Origin: Microbacterium sp. LKL04
Lineage (GTDB): Bacteria > Actinomycetota > Actinomycetes > Actinomycetales > Microbacteriaceae
DNA length: 64,000 nucleotides
Assembly: GCF_900102005.1 (NCBI RefSeq)
Contig: NZ_LT627736.1
Coordinates: forward strand, 2,046,001 to 2,110,000
Direction: 5' to 3'
The first letter of the stretch is position 1, and the number at the start of each line of letters is the position of its first letter. Below, piece by piece: positions 51,901 through 60,151 of the stretch. The notes under the pieces are model-generated. The model saw nothing but the letters and a program-made list of their open reading frames with translations. It did no database searches and was not told the origin of the DNA. Both the position numbers and the translations under genes were made by a program.

Positions 51901-52673
51901 CGGGTGAGAGCGTCGGACGCTCAGGCGAGGTCACGTCGATGACGTTCAAGGGTGAGGAGATCGCCGCGGACGACGTCTTCACCGTCGTCACGAACTCGTT
52001 CCTGGCCGCCGGCGGCGACGGGTTCGCGGCCTTCGCCGAGGGCACCGTCCGCACCGACACCGGCCAGGCCGACCTCGCCGCCACGGTGGAGTACTTCGCG
52101 TCCCGCGACGTCGTCGACCCGGCGCCCCTCGGCCGAGCCGTCGAAGTCACCGAACCCACCGAACCCACTGAACCCGGCGAGCCCGGCGAGCCCGGCGAGC
52201 CGGGCGAACCGACCGAACCCGGCGAGCCGAGCGAACCCACCGAACCCGGCGAGCCCGGCGAACCGACCGAGCCCGGCGACACCGGGGCCTGGGCGACCGT
52301 CACCCTGAGCACGACGCGGGTCGAGCAGGGCGGGTCGTTCCGCGTGTCGGTGTCGGGCCTGACCGCCGGGCAGCAGATCGGCGCGACGCTGTTCAGCGAG
52401 CCGATGGTCATCACCGGCATCCCGGCAGCGGATGCCGACGGTCGCCTCGCCTTCACCGTCGCCGTTCCGGGCGACCTCGAGACCGGCGCCCACACCCTGG
52501 TCCTGAGCACCGACGGCGGACGGGACATCCGCGTCCCGATCACCGTCGTGCTGGCGGGGAGCCTCGCGAACGCCGGCGGCGATCCCGCTCCGCTCATCGC
52601 GCTCGTCGGGGGTGCGGGCGTGCTGCTGGTGCTCGGCGCGGTGCTGATGCGTCGACGTCGCCAGCTGGCCTGA
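48906..52673 (+). CDS. Secreted choice-of-anchor propeller / 5'-nucleotidase fusion
   Basis: This 1255-residue surface protein begins with a signal peptide (1-38) and a choice-of-anchor I type beta-propeller (about 45-560). A 5'-nucleotidase follows: metallophosphatase domain (565-830; Asp572 and His574 in TINDFHGRIE, AGDNIG, Asn647-His648-Glu649, HTHQ) and C-terminal substrate domain (860-1070). Then come an EPT/EPG repeat linker (1083-1127), an immunoglobulin-like domain, and an LANAGG motif at 1220 before a hydrophobic helix and Arg-rich tail. It probably releases phosphate and nucleosides outside the cell. The anchor motif is a degenerate sortase site (T replaced by A). GAGGAA precedes the ATG at 48906. 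Confidence 0.93.
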   Translation: MPSHAFRSTVRRAFALGVVTTVACTLTVTAASTATAAVVPDPITRSAPDAALTLTPVGSYETGVFDASAAEIVAAYKDRLFVVNAQAGVIDVLDASDPAAPKKLFSLASDGVANSVAIREDGLGIAAIEASDKTAPGHLVFFDADAASPAAATLGFVQVGSLPDMVTVSADGAYAVVANEGEPADDFSSDPEGSIGVVALPTSKTAPSQSAVRIADFHAYEADGALDPDVRVFGPTPHGDDHPVSRNLEPEYITVVGGVAYATLQEANAIATVDLASATVTDIHALGFKDHGLAKNALDPSDRDDKVALRTYEGLKGMYQPDAIDSYTAGGTTYLVTANEGDAREWGEYAEAVRAKDLGSKDLAPVCADSPVAGKLGNADLGRLNVTIENGLDADRGCYEELYSFGGRSFAIWTTDGELVWDSGSSFEEVTAAAAPEFFNSNHSESNLEGRSDDKGPEPESVTIGELSGRTYAFVGFERVGGIAAYDISDPASPTFVTYVNNRDFSQSVDDGGDLATAGDLGPEGVTFIPADQSPSGTPMLAVGNEVSGTTTLFAIEDALDPIDIDILTINDFHGRIEAGKDSSANQVGAAVLAGAVDAAEAKNPNTLVVSAGDNIGASTFTSFTQDDEPTIDSLVAAGLDVSAVGNHEFDRGFDDITDRVIPSYGSEDFALGANVYEKGTTTPALREYTVKTVDGVRVAFIGTVTTDTATMVSPDGIAGITFGDQLTAANRVAKKITDGDLADVTVLLTHSGTATSNDCGVVASDPSDFGKLVRGASPDIDAIVSAHTHQTYACEVAAPGGETRPVIQAAEYGTAMGRLSLEVDRSTKELLSIAGTTEKLLEGGYAPDAAVAKIVADATAYAEVEGSKEVGRISGDILRGGVKGSDRGVESTLGNTVADVYLWAASNEAYSGTPAQIALMNPGGLRADLLKGEDGIVSYREVADVQPFANTLVTVPLTGAQIKAILEQQWKATGERPKLHLGVSEGFSYEYTEATPLPGESVGRSGEVTSMTFKGEEIAADDVFTVVTNSFLAAGGDGFAAFAEGTVRTDTGQADLAATVEYFASRDVVDPAPLGRAVEVTEPTEPTEPGEPGEPGEPGEPTEPGEPSEPTEPGEPGEPTEPGDTGAWATVTLSTTRVEQGGSFRVSVSGLTAGQQIGATLFSEPMVITGIPAADADGRLAFTVAVPGDLETGAHTLVLSTDGGRDIRVPITVVLAGSLANAGGDPAPLIALVGGAGVLLVLGAVLMRRRRQLA
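52152..52287 (+). repeat. Coding repeat: EPT/EPG/EPS linker
   Basis: About fifteen tandem tripeptides of the type Glu-Pro-Gly/Thr/Ser form the cell-wall-spanning linker between the nucleotidase and the Ig-like domain. The DNA is made of 9-bp units close to CCCGGCGAG, which makes slippage and length variation likely. Confidence 0.85.
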
Positions 52674-52686
52674 CCGGCTGACGCAG

Positions 52687-52720
52687 CGACGGCCCCTCAC
52701 CTGCGGGTGGGGGGCCGTCG
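52687..52720. terminator. Terminator hairpin after the nucleotidase gene
   Basis: CGACGGCCCCTCACC (52687-52701) pairs with GGTGGGGGGCCGTCG (52706-52720) with one G-T wobble and a 4-nt loop. It lies between convergent genes and may act in both directions. Confidence 0.8.
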
Positions 52721-52740
52721 CCGTCGGGCGGATGCCGCGG

Positions 52741-53928
52741 TCAGGCGTCCCAGCGTCGCAACAGCGCGGCGAGCGCCTGACCGCCGCCGATGCACATCGT
52801 GACGATCGCGAACTCACTGCCGGTGCGCTGCAGCGTCAGCGCTGCGCGGACGGTGAGGATCGTGCCGGTGGCGCCGACCGGGTGGCCGAGCGCGATCGCC
52901 CCGCCGTAGGGGTTCGTCCGTTCCGGGTCGAGTCCCGTGTCGCGCATGACGGCGATCACCTGCGACGCGAACGCCTCGTTGAGTTCGACCGTCGACACGT
53001 CGGCGGGGGTCAGCCCCGTCTGCGCGAAGAGCTTGCGCAGCGCGATCGTCGGCGCGTACCCCATGATGGCGGGGTCCAGGGCCGCTGTCGTGACCGCCTC
53101 GATCGTCGCGAGCGCAGGCAGCCCCTCGGCCCGCACATCGGACTCCCGCATCAGCACTGTCGCTGCGGCACCGTCGTTGATGCCCGAGGCGTTGCCTGCC
53201 GTCACGGTGCCGTCGGGGGTGAAGGCGGGCCGCAGCCGGCCGAGCGCCTCCAGCGTCGTGTCGGGGCGCGGGTGCTCATCGAGGGACACCTCGACGGGCC
53301 GCCGATCGGTGGTCGTCGTGACGGCGATCTCCTCCGCGAACGCGGCGCGGGCGGCATCCGTCGACGCTCGTCGCTGCGACTCGAGGGCGTAGGCATCCTG
53401 CTCGGCGCGCGTCACCCCGAACCGCTCCGCGACGGTCTCGGCGGTCGTCCCCATGTGCCGCCCGCTGAACGGGTCGGTCAGCATCGCGAGCGTGCCGTCG
53501 AGCAGCTGCCGGTGCCCGAGCGTCGCGCCGGAGCGGGCGTCCATGTCGTAGAACGGCATGCGCGTCATGTTCTCGGCGCCGCCGGCCACGGCAACGTCGA
53601 TGCCACCCCAGCGCAGTTCCTGCGCGGCCGACCAGATCGATTGCAGCCCCGAACCGCACAGCCGGTTCACCGTGAAAGCGGGGGTGTCGTCCGCGAGACC
53701 CGCCGCGAGCGCGATGCGCCGCGCGATGTAGGCGTCACCGGCGACCTGGCCGATCGTCCCGATCACGACCTCGCCGACGCGCGCGGCGTCGACCGTCGAC
53801 CGTTGGAGCGCCGCGGACACCGCCTGCGCGCCGAGCTCGTGCGCGGGTGTGCCGCGGAACGCACCGTCGAACCGGCCGACGGGAGTGCGCGCACCGGCGA
53901 CGATGGCGATGCGCTCTGCGGAGGTCAT
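52741..53928 (-). CDS. Acetyl-CoA C-acyltransferase (thiolase)
   Basis: This 395-residue thiolase II-type enzyme has nucleophile Cys91 in NRLCGSGLQ, the His of GGAIALGHPVGATG and the C-terminal Cys of TMCIGGGQ. It cleaves or forms beta-ketoacyl-CoAs. It is the last gene of the 2-methylcitrate operon and overlaps the citrate synthase stop by ATGA. It may supply propionyl-CoA from odd-chain or branched acids by thiolysis. The chosen start is the ATG at 53928; the frame is open further only because the upstream gene overlaps. Confidence 0.93.
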   Translation of the reverse strand: MTSAERIAIVAGARTPVGRFDGAFRGTPAHELGAQAVSAALQRSTVDAARVGEVVIGTIGQVAGDAYIARRIALAAGLADDTPAFTVNRLCGSGLQSIWSAAQELRWGGIDVAVAGGAENMTRMPFYDMDARSGATLGHRQLLDGTLAMLTDPFSGRHMGTTAETVAERFGVTRAEQDAYALESQRRASTDAARAAFAEEIAVTTTTDRRPVEVSLDEHPRPDTTLEALGRLRPAFTPDGTVTAGNASGINDGAAATVLMRESDVRAEGLPALATIEAVTTAALDPAIMGYAPTIALRKLFAQTGLTPADVSTVELNEAFASQVIAVMRDTGLDPERTNPYGGAIALGHPVGATGTILTVRAALTLQRTGSEFAIVTMCIGGGQALAALLRRWDA

Positions 53929-55115
53929 CCCGCGGCTTCCTCGGGCCGTTCGAGGGCCTCGACCTCGGCGGCATCCGGGACGTAGCCCTCGATGTGACGT
54001 TCGTCCTCGCCGCCGTACGCCGAGAGGGGCCGGATGAGGGCGTTGGATGCCTGCTGCTCCATGATGTGCGCCGTCCACCCGGTGATGCGGGCGGCGATGA
54101 ACAGCGGCGTGAAGGTCAGCGTGTCGAAGCCCATCAGGCTGTACGCGGGACCCGACGGGTAGTCGAGGTTCGGGTAGATGCCCTTGCGGGAGACGAACTC
54201 CGACTTGAGCGTCTCGTACAACTCGGCGACGTCGGGCCGGTCGTAGTGCGCGACGAGCGTGTCGAGCGCCGCCTTCATCGTCGGCACGCGCGAGTCGCCG
54301 CGCTTGTAGACCCGGTGCCCGAAGCCCATGATCTTGCGCTTGGCGGCGAGCGCTTCGTCGAGCCACGGGATGACGGCGTCGGCCGTGCCGATCTCGTCGA
54401 AGATGTGCATGACGGCCTCGTTGGCGCCGCCGTGGAGCGGTCCCTTCAGCGCACCGATCGCACCGACGACGGACGAGTACAGGTCGCTGAGGGTCGACGC
54501 GATCACGCGGGCGGTGAAGGTCGACGCGTTGAACGAATGCTCGGCGTACAGGACCATCGAGCGGTTGAACGCGTCGACGACGGCCTCGTCGGGCTCCTCG
54601 CCGAAGGTCATCCAGAGGAAGTTCGCGGCGTAGCCGAGGTCTTCGCGCGGCTCGACGATCTCCTGTCCGCGGCGGCGGCGCTGACCGTACGCGACGACGG
54701 CGGGGAGGATCGCGAAGAGGCGGATGCTGCGGTCCAGGTTCTCCGCCGGCGTCCCCGCGGCGTCCAGCACGTTCGCGATGCCCGCCGTCTCGAACGCGCC
54801 GAGCAGGCTGACGACCGTCCGCGCCTCATCCATCGGGTGCGCCGAGGTCGGCATCGCGTCGATGAAGGAGCGGATGTCGTCGGGCAGCGCGCGGTTCGCC
54901 CGCTCGACCGCCTGCAGCTCGGCGAGCTGGTCGTCCGTGGGCAGCTCGCCGTGCCACAGCAGGTAGGCGACCGCCTCGAACGGCTGCGTCGCCGCGAGCT
55001 CTTGCACGGGGTACCCGCGGTACAGCAGCGAGTTCGTCTCGGGGTTGACCTTGCTGATCGAGGTCGTGTCGGCGTAGACGCCGGCGAGGCCCTTCTTGAT
55101 GTCGGGGTCGCTCAT
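53925..55115 (-). CDS. prpC: 2-methylcitrate synthase / citrate synthase
   Basis: This 396-residue citrate synthase-fold enzyme has catalytic residues in EHSFNAST, PLHGGANE and MGFGHRVYK. Its length and the neighbours PrpB and PrpD mark it as the short PrpC type, joining propionyl-CoA and oxaloacetate into 2-methylcitrate, often with residual citrate synthase activity. The C-terminal ~30 residues are acidic. It follows prpB by 22 bp and overlaps the thiolase start. GAGCG-type spacing before the ATG gives a fair ribosome site. Confidence 0.92.
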   Translation of the reverse strand: MSDPDIKKGLAGVYADTTSISKVNPETNSLLYRGYPVQELAATQPFEAVAYLLWHGELPTDDQLAELQAVERANRALPDDIRSFIDAMPTSAHPMDEARTVVSLLGAFETAGIANVLDAAGTPAENLDRSIRLFAILPAVVAYGQRRRRGQEIVEPREDLGYAANFLWMTFGEEPDEAVVDAFNRSMVLYAEHSFNASTFTARVIASTLSDLYSSVVGAIGALKGPLHGGANEAVMHIFDEIGTADAVIPWLDEALAAKRKIMGFGHRVYKRGDSRVPTMKAALDTLVAHYDRPDVAELYETLKSEFVSRKGIYPNLDYPSGPAYSLMGFDTLTFTPLFIAARITGWTAHIMEQQASNALIRPLSAYGGEDERHIEGYVPDAAEVEALERPEEAAG

Positions 55116-55137
55116 GTTCGCTCCTGTTCGTCGACCG

Positions 55138-56037
55138 TCAGCGGTCGATGCGGAAGGTGAAGACGTTCGTGTCGAAGTGGTTATACGACTCGTAGTCGAT
55201 GAGGTCGTACAGGTCGGCGCGGTGCTGCATCTCGCCGAGGCGGGACGTGAGGTGCCCCTCGTCGATCAGCGTATCGAGCGCGCGCTCGGCTGCGCCCATA
55301 GCGATCCTCAGGAGCGATACCGGCCAGATCACGATGTTCACCCCGACGTCCCGCAGTTGGTCGACGGTGAACAGATCGCTCTTCCCGAACTCGGTCATGT
55401 TCGCGAGGATCGGCACGTCCACCGCCGCCCGCACCGCGGCGAACTCTTCGAGCGTCCGCATCGCCTCGGGGAAGATCGCATCGGCCCCGGCGTCGACCAG
55501 TTTGCGCGCACGGTCGGTCGCGGCATCCAGTCCCTCGACGGCTCGGATGTCGGTGCGCGCCATCACGAGGAAGTTCGGATCGCGACGCGCGTCGACGGCG
55601 GCGCGGATCCGCTTGAGTGCTGTGTCCTCGTCGACGACCGCCTTGCCGTCGAGATGGCCGCAGCGCTTCGGGTTCACCTGATCCTCGATGTGCGCACCGG
55701 CGATGCCGGCGTCCTCGAGGGTCTGGATCGTCCGCGCCACGTTCATGGGCTCGCCGAACCCCGTGTCGGCATCGATGATCGCGGGGAGCTCCGTCTGGCG
55801 GGCGATCTGCTGGCCGCGGGCGGCGACCTCGGTCAGGGTCGTCAGTCCGATGTCGGGGAGCCCGAGATCGGCGGAGAGGACGGCGCCCGAGATGTAGACG
55901 CCCTCGAAGCCCTTCCGTCCGATGAGGCGGGCCGACAGCGGGTTGAACGCGCCGGGGAAGCGCAGGAGTTCCCCCGTCGCGAGCCGCTCGCGGAACAGAC
56001 GGCGCTTCGCGTTCGCGGGTGTCTGTGCGTACAGCAT
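55138..56037 (-). CDS. prpB: 2-methylisocitrate lyase
   Basis: This 299-residue isocitrate-lyase-superfamily barrel carries the catalytic motif KRCGHLDGK, the metal ligands in IIDADTGFGEP, and ARTDIRAVEGLD. It splits 2-methylisocitrate into pyruvate and succinate, the last step of propionate breakdown. GGGAGG lies about 7 nt before the ATG at 56037. The open frame continues upstream across the 160-bp gap to prpD, but that part contains an inverted-repeat structure and no good start. Confidence 0.94.
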   Translation of the reverse strand: MLYAQTPANAKRRLFRERLATGELLRFPGAFNPLSARLIGRKGFEGVYISGAVLSADLGLPDIGLTTLTEVAARGQQIARQTELPAIIDADTGFGEPMNVARTIQTLEDAGIAGAHIEDQVNPKRCGHLDGKAVVDEDTALKRIRAAVDARRDPNFLVMARTDIRAVEGLDAATDRARKLVDAGADAIFPEAMRTLEEFAAVRAAVDVPILANMTEFGKSDLFTVDQLRDVGVNIVIWPVSLLRIAMGAAERALDTLIDEGHLTSRLGEMQHRADLYDLIDYESYNHFDTNVFTFRIDR

Positions 56038-56063
56038 CAGCGCGCCTCCCTTCCGCCCACGGG

Positions 56064-56177
56064 GCGTTCCGTATTCAGTCCCGACGTATCGTCGCCGTCG
56101 ACACGCGCCCCTGAACCGCGCGGTTCGAGACACCCGCCAGGCCGGACGCCCGAGCGCAGAGACTGAATACCGAACGC
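56064..56177. repeat. 114-bp inverted-repeat element inside the prp operon
   Basis: GCGTTCCGTATTCAGTC (56064-56080) and GACTGAATACCGAACGC (56161-56177) are inverted repeats with one mismatch, 80 bp apart. A perfect palindrome GAACCGCGCGGTTC (56113-56126) lies near the middle. The structure fills most of the prpD-prpB gap. It could be a small mobile remnant, a paired operator or an RNA fold. Confidence 0.75.
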
Positions 56178-56197
56178 TCGACCCATCAGCCCGGTCA

Positions 56198-57724
56198 TCA
56201 GAACAGCCCCTTCGGGGCCGGCGCCGCTTCGAGCACGCCCGGCGCCGCAACGATGTCGAGCTGCCGCACCTCGTCGGCCGTCAGCTCGGGCAGGCGCTCC
56301 ACCAGCGCGAGGAACCGGTCGATCTCGGCGGGCTCGAGCACGGGCTCCGCCAGCAGGCGGAACTTGCGCACGTAGTCCGCGCGGGCGAACGGGCGGGCTC
56401 CGAGGGGGTGCGCATCCGCGACGGCGATCTCGTCCACGACGGCCCTGCCGTCGGTCAGCGTGATCTCCACGCGTCCGCCGAACGCCTTCTCGTCCGGGTT
56501 CTCCGAGTGGTAGCGCCGCGTCCACTCGACATCCTCGGCGGTCGTGACCTTGTGCCACAGCTCGACCGTGTCGGGGCGGCCGGCGCGCTCGGGCGCGTAC
56601 GAGTCGACGTGGTGCCAGCCGCCGTCCTGCAGCGCGACCGCGAAGATGTACGGGATCGAGTGGTCGAGCGTCTCGCGGGATGCCGTGGGGTCGTACTTCT
56701 GCGGGTCGCCGGCGCCCGAGCCGATCACGTAGTGCGTGTGGTGGCTCGTGTGCAGCACGATCGAGGCGATGTTGGCCGGGTCGCGGAGTTCGGGCCGCTC
56801 GGTGCCGAGCTTGCGGGCGAGGTCGATCCAGGCCTGCGCCTGATACTCGGCCGAGTGCTCCTTCGTGTACGTGTCGAGGATGCCGCGCTTCGGCTCCCCT
56901 GCTGCCGCGAGCGGCACGTCGTACGCGGCGTCCTTGCCGTCGAGGAGCCACGCGATGACGCCGTCCTCGCCCTCGTAGATGGGGGACGGCGAGGTCTCGC
57001 CGCGCATCGCACGGTCGACGGCCTCGACCGCCATCTTGCCGGCGAAGGCGGGGGCGTGCGCCTTCCACGTGGAGATCTCGCCCTTGCGCGACTGACGCGT
57101 CGCGGTCGTGGTGTGGAGAGCCTGGCCGACGGCCTGGTAGATCGTGTCGACGTCGAGGCCGAGGAGCGTGCCGATGCCCGCGGCCGCCGAGGGGCCGAGG
57201 TGCGCGACGTGGTCGATCTTGTGCTTGTGCAGGCTGATCGCTCGGACGAGGTCGACCTGGATCTCGTATCCGGTGGCGAGGCCGCGGACGAGCGCGGCGC
57301 CGTCGGCGCCGACGTGCTGCGCGACGGCCAGGATCGCGGGGATGTTGTCGCCCGGGTGCGAGTACTCCGCCGCGAGGAAGGTGTCGTGGTAGTCGAGTTC
57401 ACGCACGGCGACGCCGTTCGCCCACGCCGCCCACTCGGGGCTCGTGCGGGTCTCGTTGTCGACGCCGAAGACCGTTCCGCCGTGGCCGCCGGTCGACACC
57501 GGGTGCGACAGCGCCTGCGAACGGGCCGCGCTGACGGGTCGACGGGTGAGGGATGCCGCGGCCACCGCCGCGTTGTCGATGATCCGGTTGACGATCATGT
57601 CGATGACGTCGGACTCGACCGCGACCGGGTCGACGGCGACCTGGGCGATCTTGTAGGCGAGCTGCTCCTCGCGGGGAAGCGGCTCGTCGCTGCGGTAGAC
57701 GCGGACGTGGTGGGTGACGGTCAT
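56198..57724 (-). CDS. prpD: 2-methylcitrate dehydratase
   Basis: This 508-residue MmgE/PrpD-family protein has the all-alpha N-terminal domain (with [27 protein letters not shown]) and the small alpha/beta lid (about 290-430). It has the usual family length. It dehydrates 2-methylcitrate to 2-methylaconitate without an iron-sulfur cluster. It overlaps the GntR gene by ATGA and precedes the inverted-repeat gap before prpB. No separate methylaconitate hydratase gene is seen in the cluster, so aconitase elsewhere probably completes the step. Confidence 0.94.
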   Translation of the reverse strand: MTVTHHVRVYRSDEPLPREEQLAYKIAQVAVDPVAVESDVIDMIVNRIIDNAAVAAASLTRRPVSAARSQALSHPVSTGGHGGTVFGVDNETRTSPEWAAWANGVAVRELDYHDTFLAAEYSHPGDNIPAILAVAQHVGADGAALVRGLATGYEIQVDLVRAISLHKHKIDHVAHLGPSAAAGIGTLLGLDVDTIYQAVGQALHTTTATRQSRKGEISTWKAHAPAFAGKMAVEAVDRAMRGETSPSPIYEGEDGVIAWLLDGKDAAYDVPLAAAGEPKRGILDTYTKEHSAEYQAQAWIDLARKLGTERPELRDPANIASIVLHTSHHTHYVIGSGAGDPQKYDPTASRETLDHSIPYIFAVALQDGGWHHVDSYAPERAGRPDTVELWHKVTTAEDVEWTRRYHSENPDEKAFGGRVEITLTDGRAVVDEIAVADAHPLGARPFARADYVRKFRLLAEPVLEPAEIDRFLALVERLPELTADEVRQLDIVAAPGVLEAAPAPKGLF

Positions 57725-58392
57725 GTCGTTTCCTCCGGGGTGTCGGACAGGGAGTCGAGTATCGAGGTCAGGGCGTTGTGCAGGTGCACGTGCGTCGCGT
57801 GCGCGGCGAGGTCGGCATCGCCTGACGCGATCGCGCTCGCGATGAGACGGTGCTCCGAGACGGATGCCGCGAGTCGTTCGGGCTTGTCGCGGGCGAGACG
57901 CCGGACGCGTACGAGATGCGTGCGGACGGTGCGCAACGCGGACGTCAGGTAGTCGTTGCCGACGGCCGCGTCGAGCTCCGCATCGAATCGCGCGATGAGC
58001 GCGTAGTACGCGTCGGCATCGGAGACGGGCCCATCGCCGGCGTCGACGGCGGCGAAGTCCGCGGCGAGCGCAGCGAAGATCGAGCGGTCCGGCGCACGCG
58101 AGGCCAACCGCGCCGCCGTCTCCTCGAGCGCGCGGCGGACGTCGAAGAGCGCGCGGATGTCGTCGACGTCGATGCCGGTGACGACGGTGACCCGCGGCGA
58201 TGCCTGCTCGACGAGCCCATCGGCGGCCAGACGGCGGAGCGCCTCACGCAGCGGGGTCCGGCTCACCCCGAGCCGCGCAGCCTGCTCGACCTCGCCCAGC
58301 ACGGCGCCGGGGCGCAGCGTGCCGTCCTGGATCTCGCCCAGCAGCGTCTCGTACGCGCGCACGCCGGCGAAACGCGCGGGGGCATCGGTCAT
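57721..58392 (-). CDS. GntR/FCD regulator of the 2-methylcitrate operon
   Basis: This 223-residue protein has a GntR winged helix (about 10-75, [24 protein letters not shown]) and an FCD ligand domain (about 80-210). Its metal-type His/Asp residues (e.g. [21 protein letters not shown]) are typical for binding organic acids. It is the first gene of the prp operon and probably represses it, responding to 2-methylcitrate or a similar acid. TACACT lies 6 nt before the ATG at 58392 and overlaps a TGTATGCACA dyad, its likely operator. Confidence 0.9.
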   Translation of the reverse strand: MTDAPARFAGVRAYETLLGEIQDGTLRPGAVLGEVEQAARLGVSRTPLREALRRLAADGLVEQASPRVTVVTGIDVDDIRALFDVRRALEETAARLASRAPDRSIFAALAADFAAVDAGDGPVSDADAYYALIARFDAELDAAVGNDYLTSALRTVRTHLVRVRRLARDKPERLAASVSEHRLIASAIASGDADLAAHATHVHLHNALTSILDSLSDTPEETT

Positions 58393-58398
58393 GGCCTC

Positions 58399-58460
58399 AG
58401 TGTATGCACAAGGCGACCCTCCGGGGGCGGGCGAGCCTGAATCGGGAAGTTATGTATACA
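58399..58460 (-). promoter_or_regulatory. prp promoter and GntR operators
   Basis: On the minus strand TACACT (58404-58399) is a -10 box 6 nt from the start codon. TGTATGCACA (58401-58410) overlaps it, and a perfect palindrome TGTATACA sits at 58453-58460, about 50 bp away. TGTATACA-like sites are common targets of FCD-type GntR proteins. The second site overlaps the end of the upstream tetR gene. Confidence 0.55.
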
Positions 58461-59058
58461 CGGACACGGCACCGGCATCCCATGAGGCGACGGCCGTCAG
58501 CACGGCCTCGAGGCTGCGGTCCGCGGCATCCGGATCCACCCTCGCGACGGCAAGCGCCGCGATGACGAGCGATGCGCAGACCTCCGCCAGCGCCGCTCGC
58601 GACCCTGCGGAGATCTCGGGTCGCGCGGAGTCGACGCCCGCAGCGATCGCGGATCGGAGCTCATCCGTGTAACCCGTGACGAGCGCACGCACGTCCGGAT
58701 CGTCGTCGACGACGGGTGCGCACGCGGCGTTGAGCAGCAGGCATCCCGCCTGCGCCCGGGGGGTGCCGCTGGCGATCGCAGCGCGCATCTCGGCGATGTA
58801 CCGCTCGAGCGCCTCGGGACCGGCATCCGCCTGATGCAGGCGACCGATGCGCGAGCGCACGACCTCATCGAGGTACCGCGCGACGACGGCTTCGAAGAGC
58901 CCCTTCTTGCTGCCGAAGGCGTGGTAGAGGCTCGAGCGCTTCAGACCGGTCGCTTGCTCGAGCTCCCCGATGCCGGTCTCGGCGTAGCCGCGCGCCCAGA
59001 AGACGTCGCGCGCGGCGCGGATGACGTCGTCGCGGTCGAATGCGCTGGTGCGGCCCAT
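58450..59058 (-). CDS. TetR family regulator (quinone reductase partner)
   Basis: This 202-residue protein has a TetR DNA-binding domain (about residues 8-52, GIGELEQATGLKRSSLYHAFGSKK) and a C-terminal helical domain with a Cys in QAGCLLLNAACAP, common in the TetR_C_16/AcuR-like group that senses electrophiles. It diverges from the oxidoreductase gene across 66 bp containing an 18-bp palindrome. GAGAGG lies 7 nt before the ATG. By position it represses the oxidoreductase and itself. Confidence 0.9.
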   Translation of the reverse strand: MGRTSAFDRDDVIRAARDVFWARGYAETGIGELEQATGLKRSSLYHAFGSKKGLFEAVVARYLDEVVRSRIGRLHQADAGPEALERYIAEMRAAIASGTPRAQAGCLLLNAACAPVVDDDPDVRALVTGYTDELRSAIAAGVDSARPEISAGSRAALAEVCASLVIAALAVARVDPDAADRSLEAVLTAVASWDAGAVSVYT

Positions 59059-59081
59059 GGTGGATCCTCTCGGTCACTCGT

Positions 59082-59105
59082 AGTATATTGTACCGATCGT
59101 TACAA
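59082..59105. promoter_or_regulatory. Divergent tetR/quinone reductase operator
   Basis: TTGTACCGATCGTTACAA (59088-59105) is a palindrome with one mismatched pair. It abuts TATACT (minus strand, 59087-59082), the likely -10 box of tetR, and TAGTAT/TATATT on the plus strand for the oxidoreductase gene. One repressor dimer pair could close both promoters. Confidence 0.65.
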
Positions 59106-59124
59106 AATGACGCTTGGAGAAAAC

Positions 59125-60102
59125 ATGCGCGCAGTCACCCACCCCGTTTTCGGCGAACCGGCCGACGTCCTGGAGACGACGGAGACCCCCGACCCGACGC
59201 CCGGCGCCGGTGAGGTCCGCGTCCGCCTCCTCGCCTCCCCCATCCACAACCACGACCTGTGGACCATCCGCGGCACCTACGGCTTCAAGCCGGAACTCCC
59301 GGCCCGCTCCGGCACCGAGGCCGTCGGTGTCGTCGAAGAGCTCGGCGAGGGCGTCGAGAACCTGCAGGTCGGTCAGCGTGTCGCCACCGGCGGCACCTTC
59401 GGCGTCTGGGCCGAGCAGTTCGTCGCCCGCGCCGCAGGCCTCATCCCCGTGCCCGAGGGCCTTCCCGACGAGCAGGCCGCGCAGCTGGTCTCCATGCCGT
59501 TCAGCGCGATCAGCCTCATCGACTTCCTCGACCTCAAGCCCGGCGACTGGATCGTCCAGAACGCCGCCAACGGCGCGGTCGGCCGCATGGTCGCCCAGAT
59601 CGGTCGCGCCCGCGGCCTCAACGTCCTCGGCCTCGTTCGCCGCAGCGCCGCCGTCGCGGAGCTCGCCGAGCAGGGCATCGACCGCATCGTCGCCGTCGAC
59701 ACCGACGACTGGCAGGACAAGGTCGCCGAGATCACCGGCGGCGCCTCGATCATCGCCGGCGTCGACTCCGTCGGCGGCGAGTCGAGCGGCCACGTCCTCT
59801 CGCTCCTCGGCGAGAACGCCACCCTCGTCGTCTTCGGCGCGATGGATGCCCCGGTCATGGAGCTCGCCTCCGGTCCGGTCATCTTCCGCCACATCACGAT
59901 CAAGGGCTTCTGGGGCAGCAAGGTCAGCACCGAGATGGATGCCGCCAAGCGCGGCCAGCTCTTCGGCGAGCTCGCCCAGCACCTCTCGTCCGGCGTCCTG
60001 ACCCTCCCGGTCTCGGCGACCTTCCCGCTCGAGCAGGCGCGCGACGCCGCCCGTGCGAGCCTGACCGCCGGCCGCGTCGGCAAGGTCCTGCTGCGCCCGT
60101 GA
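59125..60102 (+). CDS. Zinc-independent NADPH:quinone oxidoreductase (MDR family)
   Basis: This 325-residue medium-chain dehydrogenase/reductase has an N-terminal GroES-like domain (1-110) lacking zinc Cys residues. Its Rossmann domain has NAANGAVGRMVAQIGRARG (about 150-168) as cofactor loop and LVRRSA for the NADPH phosphate. It resembles mitochondrial enoyl reductase/quinone reductase types that reduce electrophilic alkenes or quinones. GGAG is 5 nt before the ATG at 59125. A TetR repressor diverges from it, so it is probably induced by its substrates. Confidence 0.9.
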   Translation: MRAVTHPVFGEPADVLETTETPDPTPGAGEVRVRLLASPIHNHDLWTIRGTYGFKPELPARSGTEAVGVVEELGEGVENLQVGQRVATGGTFGVWAEQFVARAAGLIPVPEGLPDEQAAQLVSMPFSAISLIDFLDLKPGDWIVQNAANGAVGRMVAQIGRARGLNVLGLVRRSAAVAELAEQGIDRIVAVDTDDWQDKVAEITGGASIIAGVDSVGGESSGHVLSLLGENATLVVFGAMDAPVMELASGPVIFRHITIKGFWGSKVSTEMDAAKRGQLFGELAQHLSSGVLTLPVSATFPLEQARDAARASLTAGRVGKVLLRP

Positions 60103-60139
60103 CCCGGGGCCTGTGCGCGGCCTCCGTGCCGCGCACGGG

Positions 60140-60145
60140 TACCGT
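60140..60145 (+). promoter_or_regulatory. -10 box of the RNase H gene
   Basis: TACCGT ends 6 nt before the GTG at 60152 and supports a leaderless start there. Confidence 0.4.
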
Positions 60146-60151
60146 GGACCG

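Noticed and set aside
56038-56250. Upstream extension of PrpB into prpD
   Set aside because: The extension reads through an inverted-repeat element and has no family resemblance; a good ribosome site precedes the ATG at 56037.
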